Below, piece after piece: positions 46,129 through 55,356 of a stretch of 64,000 bases of DNA (positions are counted from its first letter, which is position 1; each line of letters begins with the position of its first letter). Both the position numbers and the translations under genes were made by a program. The notes beneath the pieces are model-generated. The model saw nothing but the letters and a program-made list of their open reading frames with translations, made no database searches and had not been told where the DNA came from. The DNA is from Devosia sp. (GTDB lineage: Bacteria > Pseudomonadota > Alphaproteobacteria > Rhizobiales > Devosiaceae), in assembly GCA_017794705.1 (NCBI GenBank), contig CP051235.1, positions 124,001 through 188,000 on the forward strand, given 5' to 3'.

Positions 46129-47598
46129 ATGCCCGCAGTACGCGAAACCATCGACCAGGTCGCCGAGATCGAAGTCGACAAGTACAAATACGGTTTCGAG
46201 ACCGTGATCGAGAGCGATCGCGCGCCCAAGGGGCTGAGCGAGGACACGATCCGTTTCATTTCGGCCAAGAAGAATGATCCCGAATGGCTGCTGGAGTGGC
46301 GGCTGGAAGCCTACAAGCGCTGGCAGACCATGACCAAGCCGACCTGGGCGAAGGTGCATTATCCCGAGATCGATTATCAGGACCTCTACTATTATTCGGC
46401 GCCGAAATCGGTGACCGGACCGAAGAGCCTGGACGAAGTCGACCCCGAACTCCTGGCGACGTATGAGAAGCTCGGCATTCCGTTGAAAGAGCAGGAAGTG
46501 CTGGCGGGTGTGCAGGGCGCCAAGGTGGCCGTGGACGCGGTGTTCGATTCCGTATCCGTGGTGACGACGTTTCGCGAGGAACTGGCCAAGGCCGGGGTGA
46601 TCTTCTGCTCGATTTCCGAAGCGGTGCGGGAGCATCCGGAACTGGTGCAGAAATATCTGGGGTCTGTGGTGCCCCAGTCGGACAATTTCTTTGCGACGTT
46701 GAACTCGGCGGTGTTTACCGACGGGTCGTTTGTCTATGTGCCCAAGGGCGTGCGCTGCCCGATGGAGCTTTCGACCTATTTCCGCATCAACGAGAAGAAC
46801 ACCGGTCAGTTCGAGCGGACGCTGATCATTGCCGATGAAGGCGCATATGTGTCGTATCTTGAAGGCTGTACCGCGCCGATGCGCGACGAGAACCAGCTTC
46901 ACGCCGCGGTGGTTGAACTGGTGGCGCTGGATGATGCCGAGATCAAATACTCGACCGTTCAGAACTGGTACCCGGGCGACAAGGACGGCAAGGGCGGCGT
47001 CTATAATTTCGTGACCAAGCGCGGCGATTGCCGGGGGAAGAACTCCAAGATTTCATGGACGCAGGTGGAAACCGGCTCGGCGATCACCTGGAAATATCCG
47101 AGCTGCATCCTGCGCGGTGACAATTCTCGCGGCGAGTTTTACTCGATCGCCGTTTCCAACGGCTATCAGCAGGTCGACAGCGGCACCAAGATGATCCATC
47201 TGGGCAAGAACACCACGTCGCGGATCATCTCCAAGGGCATTGCCGCAGGTTTCTCCGACAATACCTATCGCGGGCAGGTTTCGAGCCATGCGCGGGCGAC
47301 CGGCGCGCGCAACTTCACCCAGTGCGACTCGCTGCTGATCGGCGACAAGTGCGGGGCGCACACTGTGCCCTATATCGAGAGCAAGAATAGCTCGACGATT
47401 TTCGAGCATGAGGCGACGACCTCCAAGATTTCCGACGACCAGATGTTTTATTGCGCACAGCGCGGGCTGGACGAGGAAGAGGCCGTGGCCCTGATCGTCA
47501 ACGGGTTCGTGCGCGATGTGTTGCAGCACCTGCCGATGGAATTCATGGTGGAAAGCCAGAAGCTTATCTCCATCTCCTTGGAAGGTTCGGTGGGCTGA
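46129..47598 (+). CDS. sufB: Fe-S cluster assembly scaffold SufB
   Basis: A 489-residue SufB, the scaffold of the SufBC2D complex on which Fe-S clusters are built. Typical blocks are [43 protein letters not shown] and [40 protein letters not shown] holds the functional Cys, and [20 protein letters not shown] the Glu and adjacent residues. AAGGAG precedes ATG 46129. The TGA stop overlaps the ATG of the first cupin gene by one base, so the downstream cupin is translationally coupled to SufB. Confidence 0.98.
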   Translation: MPAVRETIDQVAEIEVDKYKYGFETVIESDRAPKGLSEDTIRFISAKKNDPEWLLEWRLEAYKRWQTMTKPTWAKVHYPEIDYQDLYYYSAPKSVTGPKSLDEVDPELLATYEKLGIPLKEQEVLAGVQGAKVAVDAVFDSVSVVTTFREELAKAGVIFCSISEAVREHPELVQKYLGSVVPQSDNFFATLNSAVFTDGSFVYVPKGVRCPMELSTYFRINEKNTGQFERTLIIADEGAYVSYLEGCTAPMRDENQLHAAVVELVALDDAEIKYSTVQNWYPGDKDGKGGVYNFVTKRGDCRGKNSKISWTQVETGSAITWKYPSCILRGDNSRGEFYSIAVSNGYQQVDSGTKMIHLGKNTTSRIISKGIAAGFSDNTYRGQVSSHARATGARNFTQCDSLLIGDKCGAHTVPYIESKNSSTIFEHEATTSKISDDQMFYCAQRGLDEEEAVALIVNGFVRDVLQHLPMEFMVESQKLISISLEGSVG

Positions 47599-48107
47599 TG
47601 GCTGACGGTTACAAGCCGGTAGTTCGGCTCTCGGAACTCGAACTGCATGAGCACGCAAAGGGCAAGTTCGCGCGTGCATCGGCCAGCATTGCGCAGCATT
47701 TGCGGTTGAGCCGACTGCCTGCGCAGTATGTCGAAGTGCCGCCCGGCAAGAGCTTTTGTCCGTTTCATGTGCATATGCACCAGGACGAGATGTTCATCAT
47801 CCTGTCCGGGTCAGGCGAGTACCGCTTTGGCGATGAAACCTATCCGGTGCAGGCAGGGGACGTGCTTGGAGCCCCGATGGGCGGTGTCGAGTATGCGCAC
47901 CAATTGTGGAATACCGGCGAAGAGCCGCTGAAGTATATCGCGATCTCTTCTGCCACCGATGCAGACGTTTGCCTCTATCCGGACAGCGGCAAGTTCGCCG
48001 TGTTCAACGAGAACCCGCTGCTGCCGGAGAACCGTCAGTTCGGCTTCATGGGGCGGATGGAAATGGACCTCGACTATTATGACGGCGAGGCCGGCGCGGA
48101 TGAATAA
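47598..48107 (+). CDS. Cupin domain protein 1, inside suf operon
   Basis: A 169-residue single-cupin protein. Motif 1 is CPFHVHMHQDEMFIILSGSG (His, His, Glu metal ligands) and motif 2 GVEYAHQLWNTGEEPLKYIA. The C-terminal tail ends MEMDLDYYDGEAGADE. It is about as long as, and clearly a paralogue of, the next gene: HAKG.FA, PFH.H...DEMF, LGAP.GG, YPDSG and DY.DGE are shared. ATG 47598 overlaps the sufB stop by one base (TGATG). The substrate is unknown. Presence between sufB and sufC suggests a link to Fe-S, sulfur or iron metabolism, but that is context only. Confidence 0.88.
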   Translation: MADGYKPVVRLSELELHEHAKGKFARASASIAQHLRLSRLPAQYVEVPPGKSFCPFHVHMHQDEMFIILSGSGEYRFGDETYPVQAGDVLGAPMGGVEYAHQLWNTGEEPLKYIAISSATDADVCLYPDSGKFAVFNENPLLPENRQFGFMGRMEMDLDYYDGEAGADE

Positions 48108-48609
48108 TGTGCCCAAAACCGTCGTCAATCTGATCGACCTGCCGTTGGACCATTCGGCAAAAGGCAGCCGGTTTGCCTGCGCGACAGGCGAGATCGGCAT
48201 GGCGCTGGGGCTGACGCGGCTGGGGGCGATGTTGCATGTTGTGCCGGCCGGCAAAACGGCGTTTCCGTTTCACCGGCATCATGGTTCAGACGAGATGTTC
48301 TTCATCGTCTCGGGCACCGGCCAGTACCGGACTGACGATGGACTGATCGATGTGAAAGCTGGCGACTGCCTGGGTGCGCCTGCGGGCGGGACGGCACATC
48401 AGATCATCAACAATTCCGGCGAAGAGCTGCGCTACATCGGCTTTTCGAACAATGGCGTGGCCGAACTGGTGGAATATCCGGACAGCGGCAATGTGCTGAT
48501 GGCTGTTGGCACGAACAAGACCTGGTATGACGGCGCGACCTTCAAGGCGCGCGCCAGACTGACACCCGTCGACTATTGGGACGGCGAAGATATTGGAGAG
48601 ACTGAATGA
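48100..48609 (+). CDS. Cupin domain protein 2, inside suf operon
   Basis: A 169-residue cupin, paralogue of the preceding gene and identical in length. Motif 1 is FPFHRHHGSDEMFFIVSGTG and motif 2 GTAHQIINNSGEELRYIGFS, with the His and Glu ligands kept. The C-terminus ends PVDYWDGEDIGETE. ATG 48100 lies inside the end of the first cupin gene (eight-base overlap), and the stop overlaps the sufC start in ATGA. The two cupins thus look like a tandem duplication kept in strict coupling with the suf genes. Function is unknown. Confidence 0.88.
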   Translation: MNNVPKTVVNLIDLPLDHSAKGSRFACATGEIGMALGLTRLGAMLHVVPAGKTAFPFHRHHGSDEMFFIVSGTGQYRTDDGLIDVKAGDCLGAPAGGTAHQIINNSGEELRYIGFSNNGVAELVEYPDSGNVLMAVGTNKTWYDGATFKARARLTPVDYWDGEDIGETE

Positions 48610-49373
48610 CCACCCCGATGCTCGAAATCCGCGATTTGCATGTGCGGATCGAGGAGGAAAACAAGGCAATCCTGAAAGGCGTGAACCTGACCATTCCGCA
48701 TGGTGAAGTGCACGCCGTTATGGGCCGGAACGGCTCTGGCAAGTCGACGCTGAGCTATGCGCTGGCGGGCCGCGAGGGCTATGAGATCACCGATGGTGAT
48801 GTGCTGCTCGACGGTGAGAGCATTGTGGACATGGAACCGGATGAACGCGCAGCCGCGGGCCTGTTTCTGGCGTTCCAGTATCCGATTGAGATTCCGGGCG
48901 TGGCGACCATGACCTTTTTGAAGGCGGCGATGAACGCGCAGCGCAAGGCGCGGGAGCAGGAAGAGCTTTCGACGCCTGATTTCAGGAAGGCTGTGCGTGA
49001 AGCTGCGGGCAAGCTGAGCATCGATACGGACATGCTGAAGCGGGCGCTCAACGTCGGGTTCTCCGGCGGTGAGAAGAAGCGGGCGGAAGTGCTGCAGATG
49101 GCGCTGTTGCAGCCCAAGATGTGCATTCTGGACGAGACCGACTCCGGGCTCGACATCGACGCGCTGCAGATTGTTTCGGAAGGCGTCAACGGATTGCGGT
49201 CGCCGCAACGCTCGATGCTGGTGATCACCCACTATCAGCGGCTGTTGAACCATATCGTGCCGGACCGCGTGCACGTGTTCTCTGACGGACGCGTGGTGGA
49301 GAGTGGCGACAAGGATCTGGCGCTCGAACTGGAAAGCAAAGGCTACGCGGCATTCGATGGCGTGCCGGCGTAA
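48606..49373 (+). CDS. sufC: Fe-S cluster assembly ATPase SufC
   Basis: A 255-residue ABC-type ATPase that powers the SufBCD scaffold. Walker A is GRNGSGKSTLSYALAGREGY, the ABC signature FSGGEKKRAEVLQMALLQPK and Walker B MCILDETDSGLDIDALQIV. The IPGVATMTFLKAAMNAQRK stretch is family-specific. ATG 48606 overlaps the second cupin's stop (ATGA). It is soluble, with no transmembrane domain, as expected for SufC. Confidence 0.98.
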   Translation: MTTPMLEIRDLHVRIEEENKAILKGVNLTIPHGEVHAVMGRNGSGKSTLSYALAGREGYEITDGDVLLDGESIVDMEPDERAAAGLFLAFQYPIEIPGVATMTFLKAAMNAQRKAREQEELSTPDFRKAVREAAGKLSIDTDMLKRALNVGFSGGEKKRAEVLQMALLQPKMCILDETDSGLDIDALQIVSEGVNGLRSPQRSMLVITHYQRLLNHIVPDRVHVFSDGRVVESGDKDLALELESKGYAAFDGVPA

Positions 49374-49385
49374 AGGACGGAACTG

Positions 49386-50612
49386 ATGAATATTCAAACG
49401 CCGGTTCGATTGGGCCCGGCTGAAGAGAAGCTGATCGCGCAGCTTGAAGGCGCCGGGGCGGATGCGCTGGCCGACCAGTTGCGCGCGCGCGGCCTGCCGA
49501 CACGGCGGGTCGAGGCCTATCACTATACCGACCTGAAAATGTTGCTGCGCGATGTGCCGGACCTGCCCGAGCCGGGCGAGGCGGCGGCCGCGCCGGCGTT
49601 GCGTGTGCCGGGGTCATACCGGTTGCTGGTCGCCGATGGCGAAGTGCAGGAAGTGGGCACGGCGCCGGCAGGCGTGATTGTTTCCGAACAAGACGGTCCG
49701 GTGCTCAGTGAACGGGATGACCCGATCGTCGGCGTCAACCGGGCGCTGGCGGTGTCGACGCTGAAGGTGCGGCTGGAGAGTTCGGTTGACCCGGTGGTGC
49801 ATATCGACCGGCGGGCGACAGGCGTCGCCGGGCATGTGGTCGGCTCGGTGCTGATCGACGTGGCCGACGGGGCTTCCGCGACGGTTCTGGAAAGCTGTTC
49901 AGGGACTGAAGAGGCGCACCTGACGAACTTTGCCACCAAGGTGAACCTCGGCAAGGGAGCAAGGCTGACCCACATAGTGGTCGACCTGAGCGGAGAGACT
50001 GTCACGCGTTTCCATACGCTTGAGTATGAATTTGCGGCTGAAAGCCATCTGCACGGGCTGGTGCTGAATTCGGGCTCGCAACTTAGCCGGACACAGATTT
50101 TCGGAACGGTGAACGGTGAGGGCGCGCATGCTGACCTCAACGGGCTGAACCTGGTGAATGGCGGGCAACATTGCGACATCACCATGGACCTGACGCACGC
50201 CGTGCCGAACACGACGTCGAAGGAAAAGTTCAAGGTCGTGGCGCGGGAAAAGGCCAAGGCTGTGTTCCAGGGCAAGATTCTGGTCGCGCAGGATGCGCAA
50301 AAGACCGATGCCAAGATGATGATGCAAGGCTTGATGCTGGGCGCTACGGCGGAAATCCTGTCCAAGCCGGAACTGGAAATCTACGCCGATGATGTGGTGT
50401 GCGGACACGGATCGACCTGTGGTGATCTGGACCATGACGCCATGTTCTATCTGATGAGCCGGGGTGTACCGCAAAAGCTGGCCGAGTCCATGCTGATCCG
50501 CGCCTTTGTGCAGGAGTTGCTGGATCCGATTGAAGATGCGGAACTGAACGAGGCGCTGTCGGGCGTGGTCGAGGATTGGCTGGCGCAGGAAGGCCAGAAC
50601 CTTTCGGCATGA
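49386..50612 (+). CDS. sufD: Fe-S cluster assembly protein SufD
   Basis: A 408-residue SufD, paralogue of SufB in the SufBC2D complex. The N-terminal helical part includes LRARGLPTRRVEAYHYTDLK. The beta-helix core has HLTNFATKVNLGKGARLTHI and DLNGLNLVNGGQHCDITMDL. The C-terminal conserved blocks VAREKAKAVFQGKILVAQDA and CGHGSTCGDLDHDAMFYLMS hold the His used in cluster assembly. Its stop overlaps the sufS ATG by four bases (ATGA). Confidence 0.96.
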   Translation: MNIQTPVRLGPAEEKLIAQLEGAGADALADQLRARGLPTRRVEAYHYTDLKMLLRDVPDLPEPGEAAAAPALRVPGSYRLLVADGEVQEVGTAPAGVIVSEQDGPVLSERDDPIVGVNRALAVSTLKVRLESSVDPVVHIDRRATGVAGHVVGSVLIDVADGASATVLESCSGTEEAHLTNFATKVNLGKGARLTHIVVDLSGETVTRFHTLEYEFAAESHLHGLVLNSGSQLSRTQIFGTVNGEGAHADLNGLNLVNGGQHCDITMDLTHAVPNTTSKEKFKVVAREKAKAVFQGKILVAQDAQKTDAKMMMQGLMLGATAEILSKPELEIYADDVVCGHGSTCGDLDHDAMFYLMSRGVPQKLAESMLIRAFVQELLDPIEDAELNEALSGVVEDWLAQEGQNLSA

Positions 50613-51829
50613 GTTTTGATCTCGCCCAGACCCGCTCTGAATTCCCGATCCTGAAGGAAGAAATCCACGGGAACCGGCTGGTCTATCTCGACAGTGGTGC
50701 TTCGGCGCAAAAGCCGCAGGCGGTGCTGGACCGGATCAGCCACGCCTATACCCACGAATATGCCAATGTGCACCGGGGGCTCCATACGCTGTCGAACCGG
50801 GCGACGGAGGCGTTCGAGGCGGCGCGGGAGAGTGTGAGGAAGTTTCTCAATGCGCCCTCTGCGGACGAGGTGATCTTCACGCGATCAACGACCGAGGCAA
50901 TCAACCTGGTTGCCGACAGTTTTGCCGGTCCGAAGATCGGCGAAGGTGACGAGATCGTCATTTCGATCATGGAGCACCATTCCAACATCGTGCCCTGGCA
51001 TTTCCACCGCGAGCGCAAGGGCGCGGTGATCAAATGGGTCGATGTGAAGGACGATGGGTCGTTCGATCTCGATGCGTTCGAGGCGGCGCTGACGGATCGC
51101 ACGAAGATGGTGGCGATCACCCACATGTCGAATGTGCTGGGAACCGTGACGCCGCTGAAGCAGATTGTTGAGATTGCGCATGCGCGGAACATTCCGGTGC
51201 TGGCGGACGGGTCACAGGCGGCGGTGCATAAGCCCGTGGACGTGGCCGATCTCGACGTGGATTTTTATGTGATGACCGGGCACAAACTCTATGGGCCCAC
51301 CGGCATTGGGGTTTTGTACGGCAAGGCAGAGTTGCTGAAGCAGATGCGGCCCTACCAGGGCGGTGGTGAGATGATCGCCGACGTGACACTTGATGCGATC
51401 ACCTACAACGATCCCCCGCACCGGTTCGAGGCGGGAACGCCGCCGATCGTTCAGGCCATCGGGTTGGGTGCGGCGCTGGACTACATGCGCGACAAGAATC
51501 GCGGGGCGATTGCGGCGCATGAGGCCGAGGTGGGGGCGTATGCGGCCGAGCAACTTCAAAAGATCAACAAGCTGCGGATGATCGGCACGGCGCCGGACAA
51601 GGGCGCGATCTTTTCGTTTGCGATCGAGGGCGTGCATGCCCATGACCTTTCAACAATCCTTGACCGCTATGGAATTGCGGTGAGGGCAGGCACACATTGT
51701 GCGCAGCCGCTATTGAAGCGATTTGGCGCAACCTCGACTGCGCGGGCATCGTTTGCCATTTACAATGGCAAGGATGACGTGGATGCGCTGGTCGAGGGGA
51801 TCAACCGTGCGTCAACATTCTTTGCGTGA
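50609..51829 (+). CDS. sufS: Cysteine desulfurase SufS
   Basis: A 406-residue group II cysteine desulfurase. MSFDLAQTRSEFPILKEEIH is a typical SufS start. LVYLDSGASAQKPQAVLD, VTIS-like EHHSNIVPWHFHRERKGAVI and the PLP Lys of MTGHKLYGPTGIGVLYGK are present. The active Cys is in AVRAGTHCAQPLLKRFGATS, the short group II loop. It normally passes sulfur to SufE or SufU; neither is visible here, so the partner may be elsewhere. ATG 50609 overlaps the sufD stop. Confidence 0.97.
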   Translation: MSFDLAQTRSEFPILKEEIHGNRLVYLDSGASAQKPQAVLDRISHAYTHEYANVHRGLHTLSNRATEAFEAARESVRKFLNAPSADEVIFTRSTTEAINLVADSFAGPKIGEGDEIVISIMEHHSNIVPWHFHRERKGAVIKWVDVKDDGSFDLDAFEAALTDRTKMVAITHMSNVLGTVTPLKQIVEIAHARNIPVLADGSQAAVHKPVDVADLDVDFYVMTGHKLYGPTGIGVLYGKAELLKQMRPYQGGGEMIADVTLDAITYNDPPHRFEAGTPPIVQAIGLGAALDYMRDKNRGAIAAHEAEVGAYAAEQLQKINKLRMIGTAPDKGAIFSFAIEGVHAHDLSTILDRYGIAVRAGTHCAQPLLKRFGATSTARASFAIYNGKDDVDALVEGINRASTFFA

Positions 51830-51841
51830 TATGAGAGCCGA

Positions 51842-52246
51842 ATGATGAGCGAAGAACAGACCGTCAGCGAAGAAAAGCCTGTAGAGGAAACGGTGACCGC
51901 GGTTACGGTAACCGGCGGTTCCGCGTTGCCTGAAGAAGAGCTGACGCGGATTACCGAGGATCTGATCGGGGCGCTGAAGACGGTCTATGACCCGGAAATC
52001 CCGGTTGATATCTATGAGTTGGGACTTATCTACAAGGTTGATCTTGATGATGACCGCAATCTCAAGATCGACATGACGTTGACAGCGCCGGGTTGCCCCG
52101 TGGCGGGTGAATTGCCGGTGTGGGTGGAAAATGCCGCCTCGACAGTCGAGGGCATTCAAAGCGTTGACGTCAACATGGTGTTCGAACCGCCCTGGACACC
52201 TGAACGCATGTCGGAAGAAGCGCAGGTCGCGCTGAACTGGTGGTGA
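51842..52246 (+). CDS. sufT: SufT/MIP18-family (DUF59) Fe-S maturation factor
   Basis: A 134-residue protein with a DUF59 (MIP18) domain: LIGALKTVYDPEIPVDIYEL, GLIYKVDLDDDRNLKIDMTL, then TAPGCPVAGELPVWVENA with the conserved Cys and SVDVNMVFEPPWTPERMSEE. The N-terminal 30 residues are acidic and unstructured. SufT proteins help deliver Fe-S clusters to client enzymes. The family place between sufS and sufA is standard. ATG 51842 and 51845 are both possible; the first is used. Confidence 0.94.
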   Translation: MMSEEQTVSEEKPVEETVTAVTVTGGSALPEEELTRITEDLIGALKTVYDPEIPVDIYELGLIYKVDLDDDRNLKIDMTLTAPGCPVAGELPVWVENAASTVEGIQSVDVNMVFEPPWTPERMSEEAQVALNWW

Positions 52247-52250
52247 TCAG

Positions 52251-52628
52251 ATGGCACTGAAACTCATGTCGATTACCGACGGAGCCGCCGAGCGGGTCCG
52301 CGAGATCATGGCTGGCGCGGACAAGCCGGTCAAAGGCGTACGCGTAGGCGTCAAGAATGCCGGGTGCGCCGGTATGGCCTATACGCTCGACTACGTCGAC
52401 GCGCCGATCGAGGGCGATGATCACGTGGTGGACAAGGGTGTCGACGTTTATATCGATCCCAAGGCAACGCTGTTCCTTTTGGGGACAGTTATGGATTTCG
52501 AGGAAGATATCCTGTCGTCCGGCTTCACATTTAACAACCCAAACCAGTCGGGTGCCTGCGGGTGCGGGGAAAGCGTGATGCTTGAACCGGCGGACCTGAA
52601 GGCGATTGCCGAGGCACGCGCCGGCTAG
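52251..52628 (+). CDS. sufA: A-type Fe-S carrier SufA
   Basis: A 125-residue A-type carrier (HesB/IscA family), which takes up and passes on Fe-S clusters. The three cluster cysteines are in KNAGCAGMAYTLDYVD and in SGACGCGESVM (Cys-x-Cys). The rest (LFLLGTVMDFEEDILSSGFT) is typical. It starts four bases after the sufT stop and ends the suf operon. The stop shares a CTAG with the convergent GGDEF gene. Confidence 0.96.
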   Translation: MALKLMSITDGAAERVREIMAGADKPVKGVRVGVKNAGCAGMAYTLDYVDAPIEGDDHVVDKGVDVYIDPKATLFLLGTVMDFEEDILSSGFTFNNPNQSGACGCGESVMLEPADLKAIAEARAG

Positions 52629-53674
52629 GCGGCCGACTGCTCCAGCAAATCATGATCCTCTTCAGAGACGACGCGGTTGCGGCCGGCCCCCTTGGCCGCA
52701 TAGAGGGCCTTGTCGGCCCGCTCGATGAGGCTGTTTGAGGTATCGCGTTCGTTGAGCATGGCGACGCCGAAGGATGCGGTGACGCGGCCAAGCTTTTCGT
52801 TGGTGGAGCGGCGCAGCAGTTCCTTGGACTGGATAGCCTTGCGCACTTTTTCGGAAATGGCGATGGCACCGCGCAGATCGGTATCGGGCAGCAGTAGCGC
52901 AAATTCCTCGCCGCCGTAACGGGCCGCCAGGTCCTGACCCTTGGTGTGGGCACGCAATGTCATGGCCACGAGGCGCAACACCTGATCTCCGGTCTGGTGG
53001 CCGAACGTGTCGTTGAACGACTTGAAATGATCGATGTCGACCAGGGCGAGGCAGAGTTTGTTGCCGTGCTCGCGGGCTTCGAGAATGTTGCGCTCGATGG
53101 TCTGATCGAAGCATTTGCGGTTATAGAGCTTGGTCAGCGCATCCATCATGGATTCGCGCTGCACTTCCTCAAGGTCACGGCGCAGCGACTCGATGTCTTC
53201 CTTGGAGGCTTCGAGACTGTCTTCCAGCGCCTTGTTGGTATCCTGCATCTTGCGGGTTTCGACCATCAGCTTCTGGGCGAGGGCACGCAGCACCATTGGG
53301 TCGGTTTCGGTGTCGAAGACGCCGGTGGCGGCTGTCAGGGAGCCGGTATAGACGTTGGCGCCCTTGGTGGCTGCATCAATCGCGCTGTGGACGTTGTCGA
53401 TGCTTTGATAAATCTGCGAGGATACCTCGGAGATGCGCTCGTCGAGGTTGTTGGCGCGCAGGAACTGGTTGTAGAGCTTTTCAGCGAGGTCAGCGGCAGC
53501 CTCACCTTCAGCAAAAAGCGAATTGATCCGGTCGTTGAGGGCCGGGTTTACGCCCGTCGCATAGGTGTAAAAGAGTTCGTAGAACTGCGGGTAGGGCGGC
53601 ACCTTGCCCCGCTTCAACAGACTCATTGCCGAATTGGCGTAGGCCAGTGCCCGTTCAAATTCGTCTTTTGCCAC
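52625..53674 (-). CDS. Diguanylate cyclase (GGDEF domain)
   Basis: A 349-residue protein. The N-terminal two thirds is helical and lacks a membrane segment or known sensor domain (DEFERALAYANSAMSLLKRG, YPQFYELFYTYATGVNPAL, then a coiled coil near residues 140-180). The C-terminal GGDEF domain has ALVDIDHFKSFNDTFGHQTG, active-site RYGGEEFALLLPDTDLRG and the end motif DKALYAAKGAGRNRV. The GGEEF motif is intact, so c-di-GMP synthesis is expected. An I-site RxxD is seen only loosely (TDLRG just after). GTG 53674 is favoured as start, with GGGGG upstream; a TTG at 53710 is less likely. Confidence 0.92.
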   Translation of the reverse strand: MAKDEFERALAYANSAMSLLKRGKVPPYPQFYELFYTYATGVNPALNDRINSLFAEGEAAADLAEKLYNQFLRANNLDERISEVSSQIYQSIDNVHSAIDAATKGANVYTGSLTAATGVFDTETDPMVLRALAQKLMVETRKMQDTNKALEDSLEASKEDIESLRRDLEEVQRESMMDALTKLYNRKCFDQTIERNILEAREHGNKLCLALVDIDHFKSFNDTFGHQTGDQVLRLVAMTLRAHTKGQDLAARYGGEEFALLLPDTDLRGAIAISEKVRKAIQSKELLRRSTNEKLGRVTASFGVAMLNERDTSNSLIERADKALYAAKGAGRNRVVSEEDHDLLEQSAA

Positions 53675-53762
53675 TTTCGGCCCCCGGATCGTACTGGGAC
53701 AAAAGTGCAATAAATCCAGTTAAATTACGGTGAATCACGGACGCCTTGCGGCGTCCATATGA

Positions 53763-55202
53763 TCACGATTTCGCAAATGATTGCAGCAGGAAAGCGGGGA
53801 CCGGACCGTCGTCACCGAATGGGTCCGACTGCCGAGACGAAGGTTTGCGGCGCGAGCCTGTGTCGGTTTTTGCGTCCTTCTGCCCGGACTTTGGCTTGTC
53901 GTCGGCCGATGGTTTTGCGCTCGCTGACGTCTTCGCGGCAGATGCTTCGTCCTGGGCCTGCTTGCCGCGGCCGCGCCGGTTGCGCTGTCTGGGCGCTGCC
54001 TGGTCTTCAGCAGGCTTTTCAGTTGAAGGCTTTTCGGCCGCAGGTGCTGCCGGCTTTGCTGCAGCGGTGCTGTCGATCTTGCGGTCGATCAGTTTTTCGA
54101 TGGCCGCGACATATTTGCTGTCAGCGGAAGTGGCGATGGTGATCGAGGTGCCGGCACGGCCGGCGCGTCCGGTGCGGCCGATGCGGTGGACATAGTCTTC
54201 GGCATGGGTCGGCACGTCGAAGTTGAAGACGTGGCTGACCTCGGGAATGTCGAGGCCACGGGCGGCGACGTCGGAGGCGACCAGCAGTTTGAGTTTGCCG
54301 GAGCGGAACGTGTTGAGCGTTTCGGTGCGGCTGCGCTGATCCATGTCGCCATGCAGGGCGCCGGCGTCATACCCGTGCTTGCGCAGGGAGCGTTCTACGG
54401 TGGCAACATCACGTTTGCGGTTGCAGAAGATGATGGCGTTGGTCAGACCCTCGGAGCGGTCGATCTGGTCACGCAAAGTCTGGCGCTTTTCCTGAGGCTT
54501 GCTGCCGCTTTTGACCAGTTTCTGGGTGATGGTTTCGGCGGTTGAATTCTGGCGGGCGACTTCAACCTGCACCGGATCGCGCAGGAAGCGCTTGGTCAGC
54601 CGCTTGATCTCGTCGGGCATGGTGGCCGAGAAGAACAGGGTCTGGCGGCGCGGCGGCAGCAGGCTGATGATGCGTTCAATGTCGGGAATGAAGCCCATGT
54701 CGAGCATGCGGTCGGCTTCGTCAATGACCAGTACTTCAACACCGGTCATCAGCAGGCGCCCACGCTCAAAATGATCGAGCAGGCGTCCCGGGGTGGCGAT
54801 GAGCACGTCGGCACCGCGATCGAGAATCTTGTTCTGATCTTCGAAGGATACGCCGCCGATCAGCAATGCCACGCTCAGCTTGTGATTGACGCCGTATTTT
54901 TCGAAGTTCTCGTGGACCTGCGATGCCAGTTCCCGCGTGGGCTCAAGTATGAGCGTGCGCGGCATGCGGGCACGGGCGCGGCCCTTTTCGAGCAGCGTGA
55001 GCATGGGCAGCACGAAGCTGGCAGTCTTGCCGGTGCCGGTCTGGGCGATGCCGATGACATCGTGCCGCTGCAGGACGTGCGGAATGGCTTCCGCCTGGAT
55101 CTGGGTTGGCACGGTATAGCCGGCTGCCACCACGGCGGCCGTGACCTTGTCGCTCAGCCCGAGGCTGTCAAAATTGGTTGTCAAATAGGTTCGCTCACTC
55201 AA
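53763..55202 (-). CDS. DEAD-box RNA helicase (RhlE-like)
   Basis: A 479-residue ATP-dependent RNA helicase. The Q motif region TNFDSLGLSDKVTAAVVAAG then YTVPTQIQAEAIP opens it. Motif I is AQTGTGKTASFVLPML, motif Ia PTRELASQV, motif II VIDEADRMLDMGF, motif III FSATMPDEI and motif VI HRIGRTGRAGRAG. From about residue 375 there is a low-complexity Ala/Lys/Pro/Arg tail (PRQRNRRGRGKQAQDEASAA) ending in FLLQSFAKS, probably RNA-binding. It is likely to act in ribosome assembly or RNA decay. The start is a TTG at 55202; another TTG at 55184 is possible, and neither has a strong ribosome-binding site. Confidence 0.93.
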   Translation of the reverse strand: MSERTYLTTNFDSLGLSDKVTAAVVAAGYTVPTQIQAEAIPHVLQRHDVIGIAQTGTGKTASFVLPMLTLLEKGRARARMPRTLILEPTRELASQVHENFEKYGVNHKLSVALLIGGVSFEDQNKILDRGADVLIATPGRLLDHFERGRLLMTGVEVLVIDEADRMLDMGFIPDIERIISLLPPRRQTLFFSATMPDEIKRLTKRFLRDPVQVEVARQNSTAETITQKLVKSGSKPQEKRQTLRDQIDRSEGLTNAIIFCNRKRDVATVERSLRKHGYDAGALHGDMDQRSRTETLNTFRSGKLKLLVASDVAARGLDIPEVSHVFNFDVPTHAEDYVHRIGRTGRAGRAGTSITIATSADSKYVAAIEKLIDRKIDSTAAAKPAAPAAEKPSTEKPAEDQAAPRQRNRRGRGKQAQDEASAAKTSASAKPSADDKPKSGQKDAKTDTGSRRKPSSRQSDPFGDDGPVPAFLLQSFAKS

Positions 55203-55356
55203 AGAGATTTAGTTGCAGACATGAAAGCTGATACGCCTCAGATCCCGTGCGCTGCGGCAGGGGAAATGCGCGTGAGTGGCCCTTACGCGGCGCGACCATA
55301 ACGCACAAGCGTGACAAGTCAACGAATTGCATGGGCGATTGGTTTATGCGGCGGGG

